DNA of 45,620 nt from Bdellovibrionales bacterium (GTDB taxonomy: Bacteria; Pseudomonadota; Alphaproteobacteria; UBA9219), in assembly GCA_041662785.1 (NCBI GenBank), contig JBAZRW010000009.1, positions 1 through 45,620 on the forward strand, written 5' to 3'. The position numbers were made by a program, and so were the translations under genes. Below, one piece after another: positions 30,332 through 39,092 of this stretch (position 1 is its first letter; each line of letters starts with the position of its first letter). The notes below the pieces were generated by a model. The model was not told where the DNA came from, did no database searches, and saw only the letters and a list, made by a program, of their open reading frames with translations.

Positions 30332-31505
30332 AGCTGCGGTGTTCTTTGACCGCAAAGCGATCCGTCATGCCCGCGATATAGTCGGCGATGATGCGCGCCT
30401 TAAAGGCGTCCTCAGACTCGCGCCCCCGTACCTTGGCGAACCATTCGTTGGGCAAACAGTCGGGCTTTTCCATCAGGAAGACAAACATATCCTGAACGAT
30501 CTTTTCGGCCTTAGCACAGACGCGGTTGACGCGGCTGTGGCCGTACATCCTCTTTTTAAGGAAGTCACGGAGGACGCGCATATTCTGCTGCATGGCAAAG
30601 CTAAAGCAAACCGTAGGCTCCTTAGCCTTACGGACATCCGCCGCCGACTGCAGCTTAAGCCGCGAGATTGTCGCGCGCGTCGAGTCCAGCATATCCGTGA
30701 TCATGGAGCCAATCACCTGACGCACCACGGCGTGCATGATGCGATCATTCTCGGCCGTTGGGTAGTGGCGCTTGATGTCTTCAAGGATCGGCCCAAAAAG
30801 CGGCAGCGTTTTGAGATCGTCAAAGCCAAAAAATCCGGCGCGGTAGCCATCGTCAATATCATGCGTGTTATAGGCAATGTCATCGGCCATCGCGGCGACT
30901 TGAGCCTCTGGCCCCGCGAAATGCTGCAGATCAAGATCGAGGAGGAGATTAAACTCGGCAATCGTGGCGGGGACCGGCTCGCTGGACTTTTCGGACATAA
31001 GAGGCCCGTTGTGTTTGACAACACCCTCCAGCGTCTCCCACGTCAGGTTGAGGCCGTCAAAATCGACGTAGCGATGCTCCATCTGCGTCAGAACGCGAAA
31101 GGTTTGCTCGTTGTGTGAGAAGCCGCCATAGGGCTTCATCAGCTCAGCCAGCGCCCACTCGCCCGCATGGCCAAAGCAAGTATGGCCAAGATCATGCGCC
31201 AAGGCCGTCGCGTCCGTCAGGTCTTCATTCAAGCCAAGGGTGCGAGAGACGGCACAGGCAATTTGCGCGACTTCCAGCGTGTGGGTGAGACGCGTGCGGT
31301 AATAGTCGCCTTCATTTTCAATGAAGACCTGCGTCTTGTTCCGCAGCTTGCGAAAACCCCCCGAATGGATGATGCGGTCGCGGTCGCGCTGGAACTCCGT
31401 GCGCGTCTCGCTGGGGGCTTCGGAGATCAGCCTACCACGGGTTTCTTCCGCCTTGGTGGCATAGGGGGCAAGCTCACGGCTGCCATCTTGCATGTATTTT
31501 GTCAT
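30306..31505 (-). CDS. dgt: Deoxyguanosinetriphosphate triphosphohydrolase family protein
   Basis: This HD-domain enzyme cleaves dGTP (or other dNTPs) to nucleoside and triphosphate and controls dNTP levels. The 399-residue product shows THTLEVAQIA (His75), ALAHDLGHTCFGHAGE (His104, Asp105) and ADDIAYNTHDIDDG, the metal-binding set of the family, after FRKLRNKTQVFIENEGDYYR. The length fits the dGTPase-like type 2 group, so the exact substrate is uncertain. It is divergent from the exonuclease III gene with 44 nt between them. Its last codons are duplicated downstream. Confidence 0.93.
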   Translation of the reverse strand: MTKYMQDGSRELAPYATKAEETRGRLISEAPSETRTEFQRDRDRIIHSGGFRKLRNKTQVFIENEGDYYRTRLTHTLEVAQIACAVSRTLGLNEDLTDATALAHDLGHTCFGHAGEWALAELMKPYGGFSHNEQTFRVLTQMEHRYVDFDGLNLTWETLEGVVKHNGPLMSEKSSEPVPATIAEFNLLLDLDLQHFAGPEAQVAAMADDIAYNTHDIDDGYRAGFFGFDDLKTLPLFGPILEDIKRHYPTAENDRIMHAVVRQVIGSMITDMLDSTRATISRLKLQSAADVRKAKEPTVCFSFAMQQNMRVLRDFLKKRMYGHSRVNRVCAKAEKIVQDMFVFLMEKPDCLPNEWFAKVRGRESEDAFKARIIADYIAGMTDRFAVKEHRSLFSTETMI

Positions 31506-31549
31506 AGGCGCAGATTAGCGTTAATGGCTCCTTTTGACTAGAGGCAAAA

Positions 31550-32329
31550 ATGCGCATTGCGACATGGAATGTGAACTCGGTTCGGGCGCGGCTGGTGAAC
31601 ATCACCAGCTGGCTAGAGGCCGCACATCCCGATGTCTTGCTGCTGCAGGAAATCAAGTGCGAGGGGTCCGCCTTTCCACGCTTTGAGTTTGAGGCTCTGG
31701 GCTATCAGTGTCACGTCGTCGGTCAGAAAAGCTATAACGGCGTTGCGCTACTCTCCCTCCATCCGGCCACGAAGGTACTGGACACCCTGCCCCTTCTATC
31801 GCCTAACGATCCGGTGGACGCGCAGGCGCGGTATATTGAGGCAACAGTGATGGGCGTGCGTATCGCCTCGCTTTATTTGCCCAATGGCAACCCCGTCGGT
31901 ACGGAGAAATACGATTTTAAGCTGGCGTGGATGAAGAGGCTTAAGGCGCACTGCGCCAAGAGGCTGGCCACCGAAACGCCGTTCGTCCTAGGCGGCGATT
32001 TCAATGTGATCCCCGAAGAGCTGGATGTTTATGACCCCAAGGGCTGGGAGGGCGACGCCCTCTTCCAGCCGCGCACCCGCGCCGCGTATCGCGAGATTTT
32101 GAACCTAGGGATCACCGAGGCTTTCCGCGCTTTGCACCCGACCGAGCAGGCCTATAGCTTTTGGGATTATCAGGCGGGCGCGTGGCAGCGTGATCTAGGC
32201 CTTCGCATCGACCATTTCTTCTTATCCCCTGAAATGGCCGACCGCCTGATCGCTTGCGATATTGACCGCGAGCCGCGCGGCAAGGAAAAAGCCTCTGACC
32301 ACACACCCGTGGTGCTGACGGTGGGATAG
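31550..32329 (+). CDS. xth: Exodeoxyribonuclease III / AP endonuclease
   Basis: This enzyme cuts abasic sites and degrades DNA 3' to 5' in base-excision repair. The 259-residue product has the exonuclease-endonuclease-phosphatase motifs: ATWNVNSVRAR (Asn7), LLQEIKC (Glu34), the active-site GGDFNVIPEELDVYDP, RIDHFFLS and the final ASDHTPVVLTV with the catalytic Asp-His. The ATG follows AGAGG. It is divergent from dgt. It belongs to the ExoIII/XthA group by motif; the paralogue cannot be told from sequence alone. Confidence 0.93.
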   Translation: MRIATWNVNSVRARLVNITSWLEAAHPDVLLLQEIKCEGSAFPRFEFEALGYQCHVVGQKSYNGVALLSLHPATKVLDTLPLLSPNDPVDAQARYIEATVMGVRIASLYLPNGNPVGTEKYDFKLAWMKRLKAHCAKRLATETPFVLGGDFNVIPEELDVYDPKGWEGDALFQPRTRAAYREILNLGITEAFRALHPTEQAYSFWDYQAGAWQRDLGLRIDHFFLSPEMADRLIACDIDREPRGKEKASDHTPVVLTVG

Positions 32330-32372
32330 GCTTGGAAAGCCGGTGCGTTCGCCTTTAATAGCCCCCCCACTG

Positions 32373-32510
32373 GCGTCATTGCGAGCGGAGCGAAGCAATC
32401 CAGCTGCGCGGCGTCCGCCGCGCAAGAGACTCTTATGCCGCGCGGACGCGCGGCAGCTGGATCGCCACGCTTCGCCCCCGCTTTTGCGAGGGCTCCGCTC
32501 GCGATGACGG
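32373..32510. repeat. Palindromic repeat family B, intergenic copy
   Basis: The unit opens GCGTCATTGCGAGCGGAGCG and closes CTCCGCTCGCGATGACGG, with an inner pair CCAGCTGCGCGGCGTCCGCC and its complement around AAGAGACTCTTATG. The inner pair is the same as in the ubiV insert. Outer ends start CGTCATTGCGAG, a form common in alphaproteobacterial repeats. Confidence 0.88.
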
Positions 32511-32552
32511 ACTTTTATTTGAGCGTTTTTCATAGGATGGTTGGTATAAGAC

Positions 32553-32587
32553 AAAAAAAGGGGGAGAGCTTTCGCCCTCCCCCTGAA
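32553..32587 (-). terminator. Terminator of carD
   Basis: GGGGGAG and CTCCCCC pair around a short AGCTTTCGCC loop; on the minus strand the stem is followed by CTTTTTTT. It lies about 20 nt beyond the carD stop. Confidence 0.85.
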
Positions 32588-32608
32588 ACCTGAATGCCGA
32601 ATGCTATC

Positions 32609-33124
32609 TTAAGCGGCCTTCTTTTCTTTTTCCTTGGTCAGGACGCCTTCAAGCTTAGCGGTCGCCTTGATCTGGTCGATCTTTTCAACGGCAGCAAGCT
32701 CACGCGACAAACGCTCAAGCGCAGCTTGATAGATTTGACGTTCGCTGTAGGAATGTTCGGGTTGATCCACGCCGCGGTGCAAGTCGCGCACAACTTCCGC
32801 AATGGATACGGGATCGCCAGAGTTGATCTTTGATTCATATTCCTGCGCGCGGCGGCTCCACATCACGCGGCGAACCTTGGACTTGCCTTGCAGCGTCGAA
32901 AGAGCCTCTTTAATGCGATCACGCGAGCTAAGGCGGCGAAGGCCAGATGTTTTGGCCTTGGCGACAGGAACCTTAAGACGCATGCGGTCTTGTTCAAACA
33001 TAATGGAATAAAGAGAAACGCTTTCCCCTGCGACGTCAAACGTATCAACCCCTTCAACGCGCCCTACGCCATGGGCGGGATACACAACGAAATCACCTTT
33101 TTTGAATTCAAGCTTCTCGGTCAT
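32609..33124 (-). CDS. carD: CarD-family transcriptional regulator
   Basis: CarD proteins bind RNA polymerase and stabilise open promoters; in Alphaproteobacteria they are widespread stress and growth regulators. The 171-residue product starts with the RNA-polymerase-interaction domain (FKKGDFVVYPAHGVGRVEGV, MRLKVPVAKAKTSGLRRLSS) and continues with a helical DNA-binding domain (RAQEYESKINSGDPVSIAEV). The tail is rich in Lys and Glu (TKEKEKKAA). I chose the ATG at 33124 (MTEKLEFKKG), with AGGGAG upstream; the 30-residue longer frame has no homology. It has its own terminator. Confidence 0.9.
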   Translation of the reverse strand: MTEKLEFKKGDFVVYPAHGVGRVEGVDTFDVAGESVSLYSIMFEQDRMRLKVPVAKAKTSGLRRLSSRDRIKEALSTLQGKSKVRRVMWSRRAQEYESKINSGDPVSIAEVVRDLHRGVDQPEHSYSERQIYQAALERLSRELAAVEKIDQIKATAKLEGVLTKEKEKKAA

Positions 33125-33341
33125 GTTTTGATGGCTCCCTATGTTTAAATAGTGCTGAAACTTCCTTTTACATCCCAAACATGGCAAAATAACGATATAG
33201 AGACCAATCACCAATTGACAGGCGAGGCGATACCCATTTTTGCTTCCGTTGCTATTATGTATACCATTTTTTAGTGATTATTACAAAACTTTCACATAAG
33301 AAAATTACAGATTGTTATTTATCAATGGGTTGTTGGTATCT

Positions 33342-33376
33342 CACATTAACCAAAACGGATCGATTTGGTTAATGTG
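33342..33376. other. Perfect 13-bp inverted repeat downstream of lpxC
   Basis: CACATTAACCAAA at 33342-33354 and TTTGGTTAATGTG at 33364-33376 are exact complements around a 9-nt loop. It lies about 30 nt past the lpxC stop and about 220 nt upstream of carD. There is no T tract. It could be a transcript-end structure for lpxC or an operator for carD. Confidence 0.7.
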
Positions 33377-33404
33377 CCATATTTTCTGCGTGACAAAGGG
33401 AAAG

Positions 33405-34376
33405 TTAGAAGGCAGGAGCGAATGCTGATTCGTCAGCCGTTTCCATTACCCAAGCCGATGTATCTGAAAATAAGGTCTGCAGGAGTGCGTTATTCATCGC
33501 ATGCCCTGGCAGAACCCCCTTATAATGGCCACGGATGGGAGCCCCCGCCAGAGCCAGATCGCCCACAGCATCCAATGTTTTATGGCGGACGAACTCATCG
33601 CCATAGCGTAGGCCGCCTTCGTTCATCACACGGTCGCCATCAATGACGATGGCGTTATCCAAAGAGCCGCCACGCATTAATCCAACCTTGGTCATCGCCT
33701 CAACATCCTTCAAAAAGCCAAAGGTGCGGGCGCGGCTGATTTGAGCCTTAAAGGCCTGCCGCGATAATGTCAGGTTATGGTCCTGCGTGCCAATCAGCGC
33801 GTTGTCAAAGGCGATTTGAACGCTGAATTGCGCCTCATCAGAGGGCGTTAAGGAAACACTCTTGCCGTTCAAAGAAAACTCAACAGGCTTAATAATGACG
33901 ATTTCACGACGCAACGCGTTTTGTTCCTTCACGCCCGCCATTTCGATTAGAAACACGAACGCATCGGCGCTGCCGTCCATAACGGGGACTTCGGGGCCAT
34001 CGACTTCAACAATAGCGTTATCGACTTCGGCGGCGCTAAGCGCGGCCATCAGATGCTCAATCGTCGCAACCTTGCCACCATGATCGTTGCCAATCACGGT
34101 GCAGAGACGTGTATCAATGACATTGTCCCACAAGGCGCGGATAGAGCGTGCGCCATTCTTCAAATCGGTACGGATAAAGACGATGCCCGTATCAGGCTCG
34201 GCAGGCAGAAGGCGAAGCGTCACCTTCTCACCAGAATGAACGCCCACGCCGGAACACTGGGCCACACCGCGCAAGGTTTTCTGCCGCGCAGCCGTGTTTG
34301 CCGCGCAGGCCGAGGCCATAAGGCCTTGCGGTAGCACAGGGGCGAATTGGGAAATCTCTGTAGAAAAAGGAGGCAT
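33405..34376 (-). CDS. lpxC: UDP-3-O-acyl-N-acetylglucosamine deacetylase
   Basis: LpxC carries out the first committed step of lipid A synthesis. The 323-residue product has the zinc-hydrolase motifs: KVATIEHLMAALSAAEVDNA with a zinc His, VDGPEVPVMDGSADAF, NEGGLRYGDEFVRHKTLDAV with the second His and the following Asp, and GHYKGVLPGHAMNN. I chose the ATG at 34376 (MPPFSTEISQF), since a 16-residue longer start would add a random hydrophobic stretch. The presence of lpxC indicates a lipopolysaccharide-bearing outer membrane. It stands apart from division genes in this window. Confidence 0.95.
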   Translation of the reverse strand: MPPFSTEISQFAPVLPQGLMASACAANTAARQKTLRGVAQCSGVGVHSGEKVTLRLLPAEPDTGIVFIRTDLKNGARSIRALWDNVIDTRLCTVIGNDHGGKVATIEHLMAALSAAEVDNAIVEVDGPEVPVMDGSADAFVFLIEMAGVKEQNALRREIVIIKPVEFSLNGKSVSLTPSDEAQFSVQIAFDNALIGTQDHNLTLSRQAFKAQISRARTFGFLKDVEAMTKVGLMRGGSLDNAIVIDGDRVMNEGGLRYGDEFVRHKTLDAVGDLALAGAPIRGHYKGVLPGHAMNNALLQTLFSDTSAWVMETADESAFAPAF

Positions 34377-34624
34377 AAGGGCAACCACGATTACGCTGTT
34401 AACATGGTTGATTATGTAGCTCATTCACTTGCTTATAGAAAATCAAGTGTGATTACGCTTTGTTACAGGTCGCACCCTATTGATAAAAAACAAGGTTCGT
34501 TCTGTCGTTTGTTGGCCAGTTCCTATGGCTCAGAATGTATTTTTCCGTTTCTTCGTTGTGACATAGGGATATTTGTTTTATAGTTAACGCTTCTCGTTCT
34601 ACCACCCTAATAAAGGAGACTCAC

Positions 34625-34927
34625 ATGAGAAAGTTTCTATTTTTAGCCGTGCTCCTCTGTTTATCGTCACCTGTTATGGCCAAAGGCGGCGGCGGGGGCG
34701 GTTCTGCTGGCGGCGGTCATACTGTTCAGCACCCAACGCTCACTATGGACAATGATGAAGGGCAACATCGAACCCGAACACAGAGCCAAACGGGTGAAGA
34801 GGCCGGTTCTGAAGATCATTTGCGAACACAAAATCGCGACCAACTTAAAACAATGGATCAGGATCAGCTTAAAACTATGGATCAGGATCAATTGAAAACG
34901 CGGGATAGAGATCGTATCCATCAGTAA
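34625..34927 (+). CDS. Small exported protein with Gly run and 8-residue repeats
   Basis: The 100-residue product has a Sec signal peptide (MRKFLFLAVLLCLSSPVMAK), then a glycine-rich stretch (GGGGGGSAGGG), then a Thr/Gln/Asp/Glu-rich part that ends in about three copies of DQDQLKTM, turning into DRDRIHQ. The mature chain looks unstructured and very polar. The repeat DNA is also direct (ATGGATCAGGATCAGCTTAA units), so copy number may vary between strains. A good ribosome site (AAAGGAG) precedes the ATG, and a hairpin follows. No function is proposed; Ca2+ binding by the acidic repeats is possible but unproven. Confidence 0.75.
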   Translation: MRKFLFLAVLLCLSSPVMAKGGGGGGSAGGGHTVQHPTLTMDNDEGQHRTRTQSQTGEEAGSEDHLRTQNRDQLKTMDQDQLKTMDQDQLKTRDRDRIHQ

Positions 34928-34930
34928 AAA

Positions 34931-34965
34931 AAACGGGACGCCCATGCTTTGTGTGCGTCCCGTTT
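34931..34965 (+). terminator. Terminator-like hairpin after the repeat protein
   Basis: An exact 11-bp stem (AAACGGGACGC and GCGTCCCGTTT) closes a 13-nt loop. The T tract is only TTT, so the hairpin may end transcripts weakly. Its arms recall the AAACGGGA ends of family A repeats. Confidence 0.65.
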
Positions 34966-35074
34966 GATGAGAGCAGAGAATTATTATTTCAATGGTGTCC
35001 CCTAGGGGATGATTCTGGGCACTGGGAAATCAAGGTCGAAATGATTGACTAATCGTAAGAAAGATAGATTGTCG

Positions 35075-36469
35075 TTAACCTGTTGGGCCGCCGCCAATAG
35101 AACCATTTGTCGCTGTAGGGATGACTTTTCTTCCCATGCTCCTAACCGGCCCAGCCTCGGACGTGTCGGATAGATTTTCAACAACTCGGTGCAGCCGTCT
35201 GTTAATCTCGTTATGCAGGCCACACGAATCCCAGCTTTTCTGGCCAACGACAAAAGTTTCTCGGTTAAACGGAACAGGTCGCATAACAAACTTTGTGTAG
35301 CTTCGTCCCTCTTGGCCTGTTGGCAGAACAACTCCTTCTTCTCCGACATACCCTGTTGCTCTAAGCCAGCGCATGTCTCCGGCGGCAACAAGTTGCTTGT
35401 CTTCTGCGGAAACAGCCTGGGTTGCCTCGATAGCCTTTGCAGAAACATATACGCCATCGGGACCATAGAACGCCTGTTTCCTCGGCTCATATCCAGAATA
35501 AGTTTCCGAGGTTTGGGGTCCCATAATTTCTCCCCAAGGACGCAGTTTTTCTGTAGGAGATAAGTCTATAGGCTCCAGTCCGCGTGTTATCTTTACATAA
35601 CGAGCGTACTGGTTATTATCCATTTTCACAATAACGGTATCATCACCGTAGGTTTTGCCTAGTTGCACGGTTACGTCGGCCTGTATGCCTCCTCTGCGCA
35701 AGCCTTCCGCTACCGACGCTTGGTAGCTTGCCAACTTTTCATATTTCGAGAAGCGATCATTGCCATTTCCGCCAACACGAAGACGAGCCCCTACTGCATT
35801 TTCGTCCGTGGGCATCCACTTATTAGACAGCCAGTTAAAGGCGTAATTTACCGAGTTTGTAATGTTCACACTGGGATTAGCTGGCGGCGTAAACTTTTCG
35901 GAAGGATGCCTTTCTGTATTGCTTATAAATTCGTCTTGTTCGTGCAAAATAGAGGTGCCCGCTAAATGGCACGAGCCATAAAACCCCTTAAAGAACACAA
36001 TTCTATCAATAAGCTTTTGCGCCACAGGTTCCTGTCCGTTCAATTTCTCGCGATAGGCGCAGAACCGAAGGAGGTCTTGCATTTCGATTAAAGAAGGAAC
36101 CAGTTTCCCCGACCAATAGTCCTGCGGGTCACGGCTTTGTTCGCTATCAATGTCTTGCTTTAGAAAATATCCGAAGGAATAGTCGCTAATGCGTTCAATA
36201 ATATTCGGATAGCCATATTCTTTAATCAGCTTGTGTTCCTCGGTGCTTAACTGTTGCCACGCGTCGCGTTGGTCTTCAGCGCGAGCTTCATAAGCCTTCA
36301 AAAGCGTTTCAAACTGAGCTAATTCCTTTTCGGAAGGCTTTTGCACGGATAGCCAATTCGCGGCTAATTCGTTGTGCGCTTTGCCAACATTCTGGCTTTG
36401 CACATACGCGGCAACATCGCGCAAAACAGAGGCAATCTCTTTTTGGTCAATACCATTCCTATCAGCCAT
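35075..36469 (-). CDS. Unrecognised 464-residue protein
   Basis: The product (MADRNGIDQKEIASVLRDVA...) has no signal peptide or membrane span. The first 150 residues are long, charged helix (ELAQFETLLKAYEARAEDQR), then a more mixed part with Tyr, Trp and Gly (WMPTDENAVGARLRVGGNGN, VTVQLGKTYGDDTVIVKMDN), and a late segment with FVVGQKSWDSCGLH before a Gly/Pro-rich end. A good AGGAG precedes the ATG. It adjoins a decayed DUF927 gene and a surface-fibre locus, so it may be part of acquired DNA. I do not recognise a family. Confidence 0.7.
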   Translation of the reverse strand: MADRNGIDQKEIASVLRDVAAYVQSQNVGKAHNELAANWLSVQKPSEKELAQFETLLKAYEARAEDQRDAWQQLSTEEHKLIKEYGYPNIIERISDYSFGYFLKQDIDSEQSRDPQDYWSGKLVPSLIEMQDLLRFCAYREKLNGQEPVAQKLIDRIVFFKGFYGSCHLAGTSILHEQDEFISNTERHPSEKFTPPANPSVNITNSVNYAFNWLSNKWMPTDENAVGARLRVGGNGNDRFSKYEKLASYQASVAEGLRRGGIQADVTVQLGKTYGDDTVIVKMDNNQYARYVKITRGLEPIDLSPTEKLRPWGEIMGPQTSETYSGYEPRKQAFYGPDGVYVSAKAIEATQAVSAEDKQLVAAGDMRWLRATGYVGEEGVVLPTGQEGRSYTKFVMRPVPFNRETFVVGQKSWDSCGLHNEINRRLHRVVENLSDTSEAGPVRSMGRKVIPTATNGSIGGGPTG

Positions 36470-36564
36470 AGTGTAAATCTCCTAAAAAACGATCTAGCCG
36501 AAGCGTTCGGTGGCAATAAAGCGCTTACATTATACAACAGAAAGAATGAAAGTAATTTACTATT

Positions 36565-37716
36565 TTGCTATATGAATCAATTGTTAACACTGTTACCGCC
36601 GCCCTGCTATTGCCGTTTGAGAGCTTGCGCCGACGTTTCCCCTCTTTCACGGATGAAAATGCGGACTATGTGTTGCCGATGGCGTCTCTTGCCGGAGATG
36701 GAACCGCCTATCGCGAGGAATTGCTTTCCCTCGGTTTGCGCCTTGCCCCCAATGGCAATAAGCTGCTGCACAGCTATATCATTATGGCGAATCCCAAAGC
36801 GCGCGGTGTGTGCGTTCAAAAAACGGGCTGGCATAATGGCTGCTATGTCTTACCGCAACGCGTCTATGGACAAAAATCCGGCGAACGAATTGTCTTGCAG
36901 CAAACGAGGGCAACCAAGAGTCATGTGTCGCGCGGCACGTTGCAGGAATGGCAACAGAGCATCGGGCGGCTTTGCGTTGGAAATAGCCGACTTGTCTTTG
37001 TCGTTTGCGTCGCGTTGACTGGCCCGCTTCTCGAACCCTTGGGCGAAGAAAACTTTGGTTGCCACGGCGAGGGGGATCGTCCATAGGCAAGAGCACCCTA
37101 TTGATCGTTTCTGCCTCCGTGTGGGGCGCGACGCTTCAAAGCTGGCGCACGACTGATAGCCGCCGTTGGTGAACTTGCCATTGCCTCCGGCCTATTGCCG
37201 TGGCTCGAAGGGGAAGCGGAGAACGCCTGCATGCGTCTGTTTACCGACTGGCTGGTGGCGCGTGGTGGCACGCAAGCGCACGAAGGCAAAGACGCTGAGA
37301 AAAATCTGAAAGCGTTTATTTCAGAGCATGGCAGTTCCCGTTTTGAGGTGTGGCAAGAAAAGACCGACAACAACAGCATTGTTGACCGGAAAATCATACA
37401 ACGCGCCGGATTCAAGCGCATGACTGCTTACGAGGAGTGGGAATACTTCATCCTGCCTCCCGTCTTTGAAAAGGAGGTTATTGGCAGTCTGAACAAGAAT
37501 CTGGTCAAGGGATACCTTGCCCAGCGAGGACTTATGGCCGACAGCCGGAATAAAGCGGAGATTCTTATAATCCGAAGAAAGCCGCATGCAAGCGTCCAAC
37601 TTATGCCCCAACCCGTCAACGGCGAGCTTGCAGACCTTTTCAGGGTTCACCTTGTTAAGAGGAATAAGCCATGTGTTGAACGCCGTACAGCCTCCACCGA
37701 AACTTTGTGGAAGTGA
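36565..37716 (+). pseudogene. Decayed DUF927 helicase/primase-like gene
   Basis: From about 36640 the frame resembles the DUF927 domain of mobile-element primase-helicases: ELLSLGLRLAPNGNKLLHSY, CVQKTGWHNGCYVLPQRVYG, then SRGTLQEWQQSIGRLCVGNS. The frame ends at 37086 just at the ATP-binding site. In another frame the sequence goes on as IGKSTLLIVSASVWGATLQS (Walker A), then stops. The C-terminal part resumes in the first frame at about 37159 (GELAIASGLLPWLEGEAENA, then RGG and SEHGSSRFEVWQEK). So there are at least two frame changes, and the middle of the ATPase is missing. The N-terminal primase part is absent. It is most likely a remnant of a prophage or plasmid gene. Confidence 0.78.
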
Positions 37717-37843
37717 GGAAACCAACGGCGCGGGTGTCATAGGCGAAATGATCATAAATAAAGCACACTCCTGTGTTGCATAAACAACAACCCCATCTAA
37801 AAAACCCGTAATTTTAACTTTACGTTAACTACACAATTGTATG

Positions 37844-37874
37844 GTGCGAATGTTCGGTGGTATGTTGTTCGCAC
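37844..37874. promoter_or_regulatory. Inverted repeat upstream of the first DUF4402 gene
   Basis: GTGCGAA and TTCGCAC are exact 7-bp inverted arms separated by 17 nt, about 105 nt before the ATG of the first subunit gene. Further on, TTTTATATAGGATTCC near 37917 could hold a -10 sequence. The arms could be an operator; the 262-nt gap shows nothing else. Confidence 0.4.
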
Positions 37875-37978
37875 TTCTATCGTATGTCGAATCTTCCGGT
37901 AGCATCCAACTGTATGTTTTATATAGGATTCCGCCAAGGATCGAGCCTTAATCCCTATTCCCCTTTCTGGAGGAAATC

Positions 37979-38497
37979 ATGAAGATCAATAAAAAGTACC
38001 TTGCTCTTGCCTTTGTGGCCTCTCTTTTGGCCTCAGGTGGAGCTTATGCAGCAACACAGTCTGTTACAGCCAACATGTCTTTTGACTCGCTGCTAACGCT
38101 GACTAAAAACAACGATATTAGTTTTGGTACCGTTGGTGCGTTAACGGCTGGCACTTATGTCATCAGCACGGCGGGCGTTGTAACGCCTTCAGGTGGTGGC
38201 GTTGTCGTCGGCGGCACACCGGTTTCTGGCCAGATCACCATCACTGGTTCTGCCTCGCAAACCGTATCCATCAGCACGGGAACTTATACCACGAACAATG
38301 GTGTAACCCCATCGGCCGCGACCTGCTCCTATAACGCAGGAGCTTCTACGGCTTGCGACACGCCTCTTACTGGATTGGCTGCGCCGACAGGCGTTGGCAA
38401 AATCCTGCGGCTTGGCGTAACTGCGGCTGTTGACGGCACACAGGCTGCTAATACAGCTGCTGCTCCAACGTTTGTCGTTACGGTTGTCTACGGTTAA
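37979..38497 (+). CDS. DUF4402 surface-fibre subunit (candidate major subunit)
   Basis: The 172-residue product has a signal peptide (KKYLALAFVASLLASGGAYA, cleaved before ATQS) and a beta-rich DUF4402 mature domain with many Ser, Thr and Gly. It shows NDISFGTVGALTAGTYVIST, the ITITGSASQTVSI strand, and a pair of Cys (ATCSYNAGASTAC) that could form a disulfide. DUF4402 proteins occur beside usher-like assembly genes, so I read it as a pilin-like subunit. A strong ribosome site (GGAGG) and a strong hairpin just after the gene fit a highly expressed main subunit. Confidence 0.85.
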   Translation: MKINKKYLALAFVASLLASGGAYAATQSVTANMSFDSLLTLTKNNDISFGTVGALTAGTYVISTAGVVTPSGGGVVVGGTPVSGQITITGSASQTVSISTGTYTTNNGVTPSAATCSYNAGASTACDTPLTGLAAPTGVGKILRLGVTAAVDGTQAANTAAAPTFVVTVVYG

Positions 38498-38530
38498 GCT
38501 TTTCGACCCACAGGGGTTGATAGTCACTAT

Positions 38531-38567
38531 AAATAAGGGCAGGATTTTTTCCTGCCCTTATTTTTTT
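38531..38567 (+). terminator. Strong hairpin terminator inside the fibre operon
   Basis: A perfect 14-bp stem, AAATAAGGGCAGGA and TCCTGCCCTTATTT, closes a five-T loop and runs into more T residues. It lies between the first subunit gene and the next gene, 20 nt before its ATG. Partial read-through would make much main subunit and less assembly machinery. Confidence 0.9.
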
Positions 38568-38587
38568 AAAGCTGCTAAAATGGACTT

Positions 38588-39079
38588 ATGAAACTCCCTT
38601 TTCTTCCTTTTATCTGTTTGTGTTTCCTGTGTTGGACAGCCCCGCAAGCTTTTGCCGCGACCTCCATCACCATTTCAGAAACGCAATCGCTCACTTTTCC
38701 GACCGTTGGAATCCCATCAGGGGGAACGGCCAACCTTGCCATAAGTCCGTTGAATTCCTTAACATCAGGTTCTGGACAAATTATCTCCGGCATGGCAAGC
38801 CGAGGCGCTTATCCTCTATCCTCCCAAGGGGAAGGTGGTCTTTCCATATCCATCGATATTTCAGGCATAGACACGGGCAATGCCGGTTTGACTTTAGATA
38901 ACTTCCGTGGTTTCTATAATGGGCAAATGATTAATAGTTTTCCAAGCTCAACACTTCCCCTTCCCTCAACGCAACCAAGCAGTACCCCCCTGTACCTTGG
39001 TGCGACCGTGACAGCGAATGCATCCGTTTCTGCCGGAAATTACGCGGGTTCTTTCACAATAACCGTTTTTGTTCAATAA
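38588..39079 (+). CDS. DUF4402-like exported protein (candidate minor subunit)
   Basis: The 163-residue product has a signal peptide (KLPFLPFICLCFLCWTAPQA, then FAAT) and a beta-rich mature part that resembles the other DUF4402 proteins: SITISETQSLTFPTVGIPSG, GGLSISIDISGIDTGNAGLT and a C-terminal VSAGNYAGSFTITVFVQ. It lacks the Cys pair of its neighbours. The stop overlaps the region of the chaperone gene start by a few codons of the alternative frame, and the chaperone ATG is 13 nt downstream. It may be a tip or anchor subunit; that is inference from position. Confidence 0.75.
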   Translation: MKLPFLPFICLCFLCWTAPQAFAATSITISETQSLTFPTVGIPSGGTANLAISPLNSLTSGSGQIISGMASRGAYPLSSQGEGGLSISIDISGIDTGNAGLTLDNFRGFYNGQMINSFPSSTLPLPSTQPSSTPLYLGATVTANASVSAGNYAGSFTITVFVQ

Positions 39080-39092
39080 CGCGGAGCGCACC

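Noticed and set aside
36374..37018. Plus-strand frame of 214 codons overlapping the 5' end of the 464-residue gene and the DUF927 remnant
   Set aside because: The DUF927 resemblance is in another frame and this frame has no sensible start or domain.
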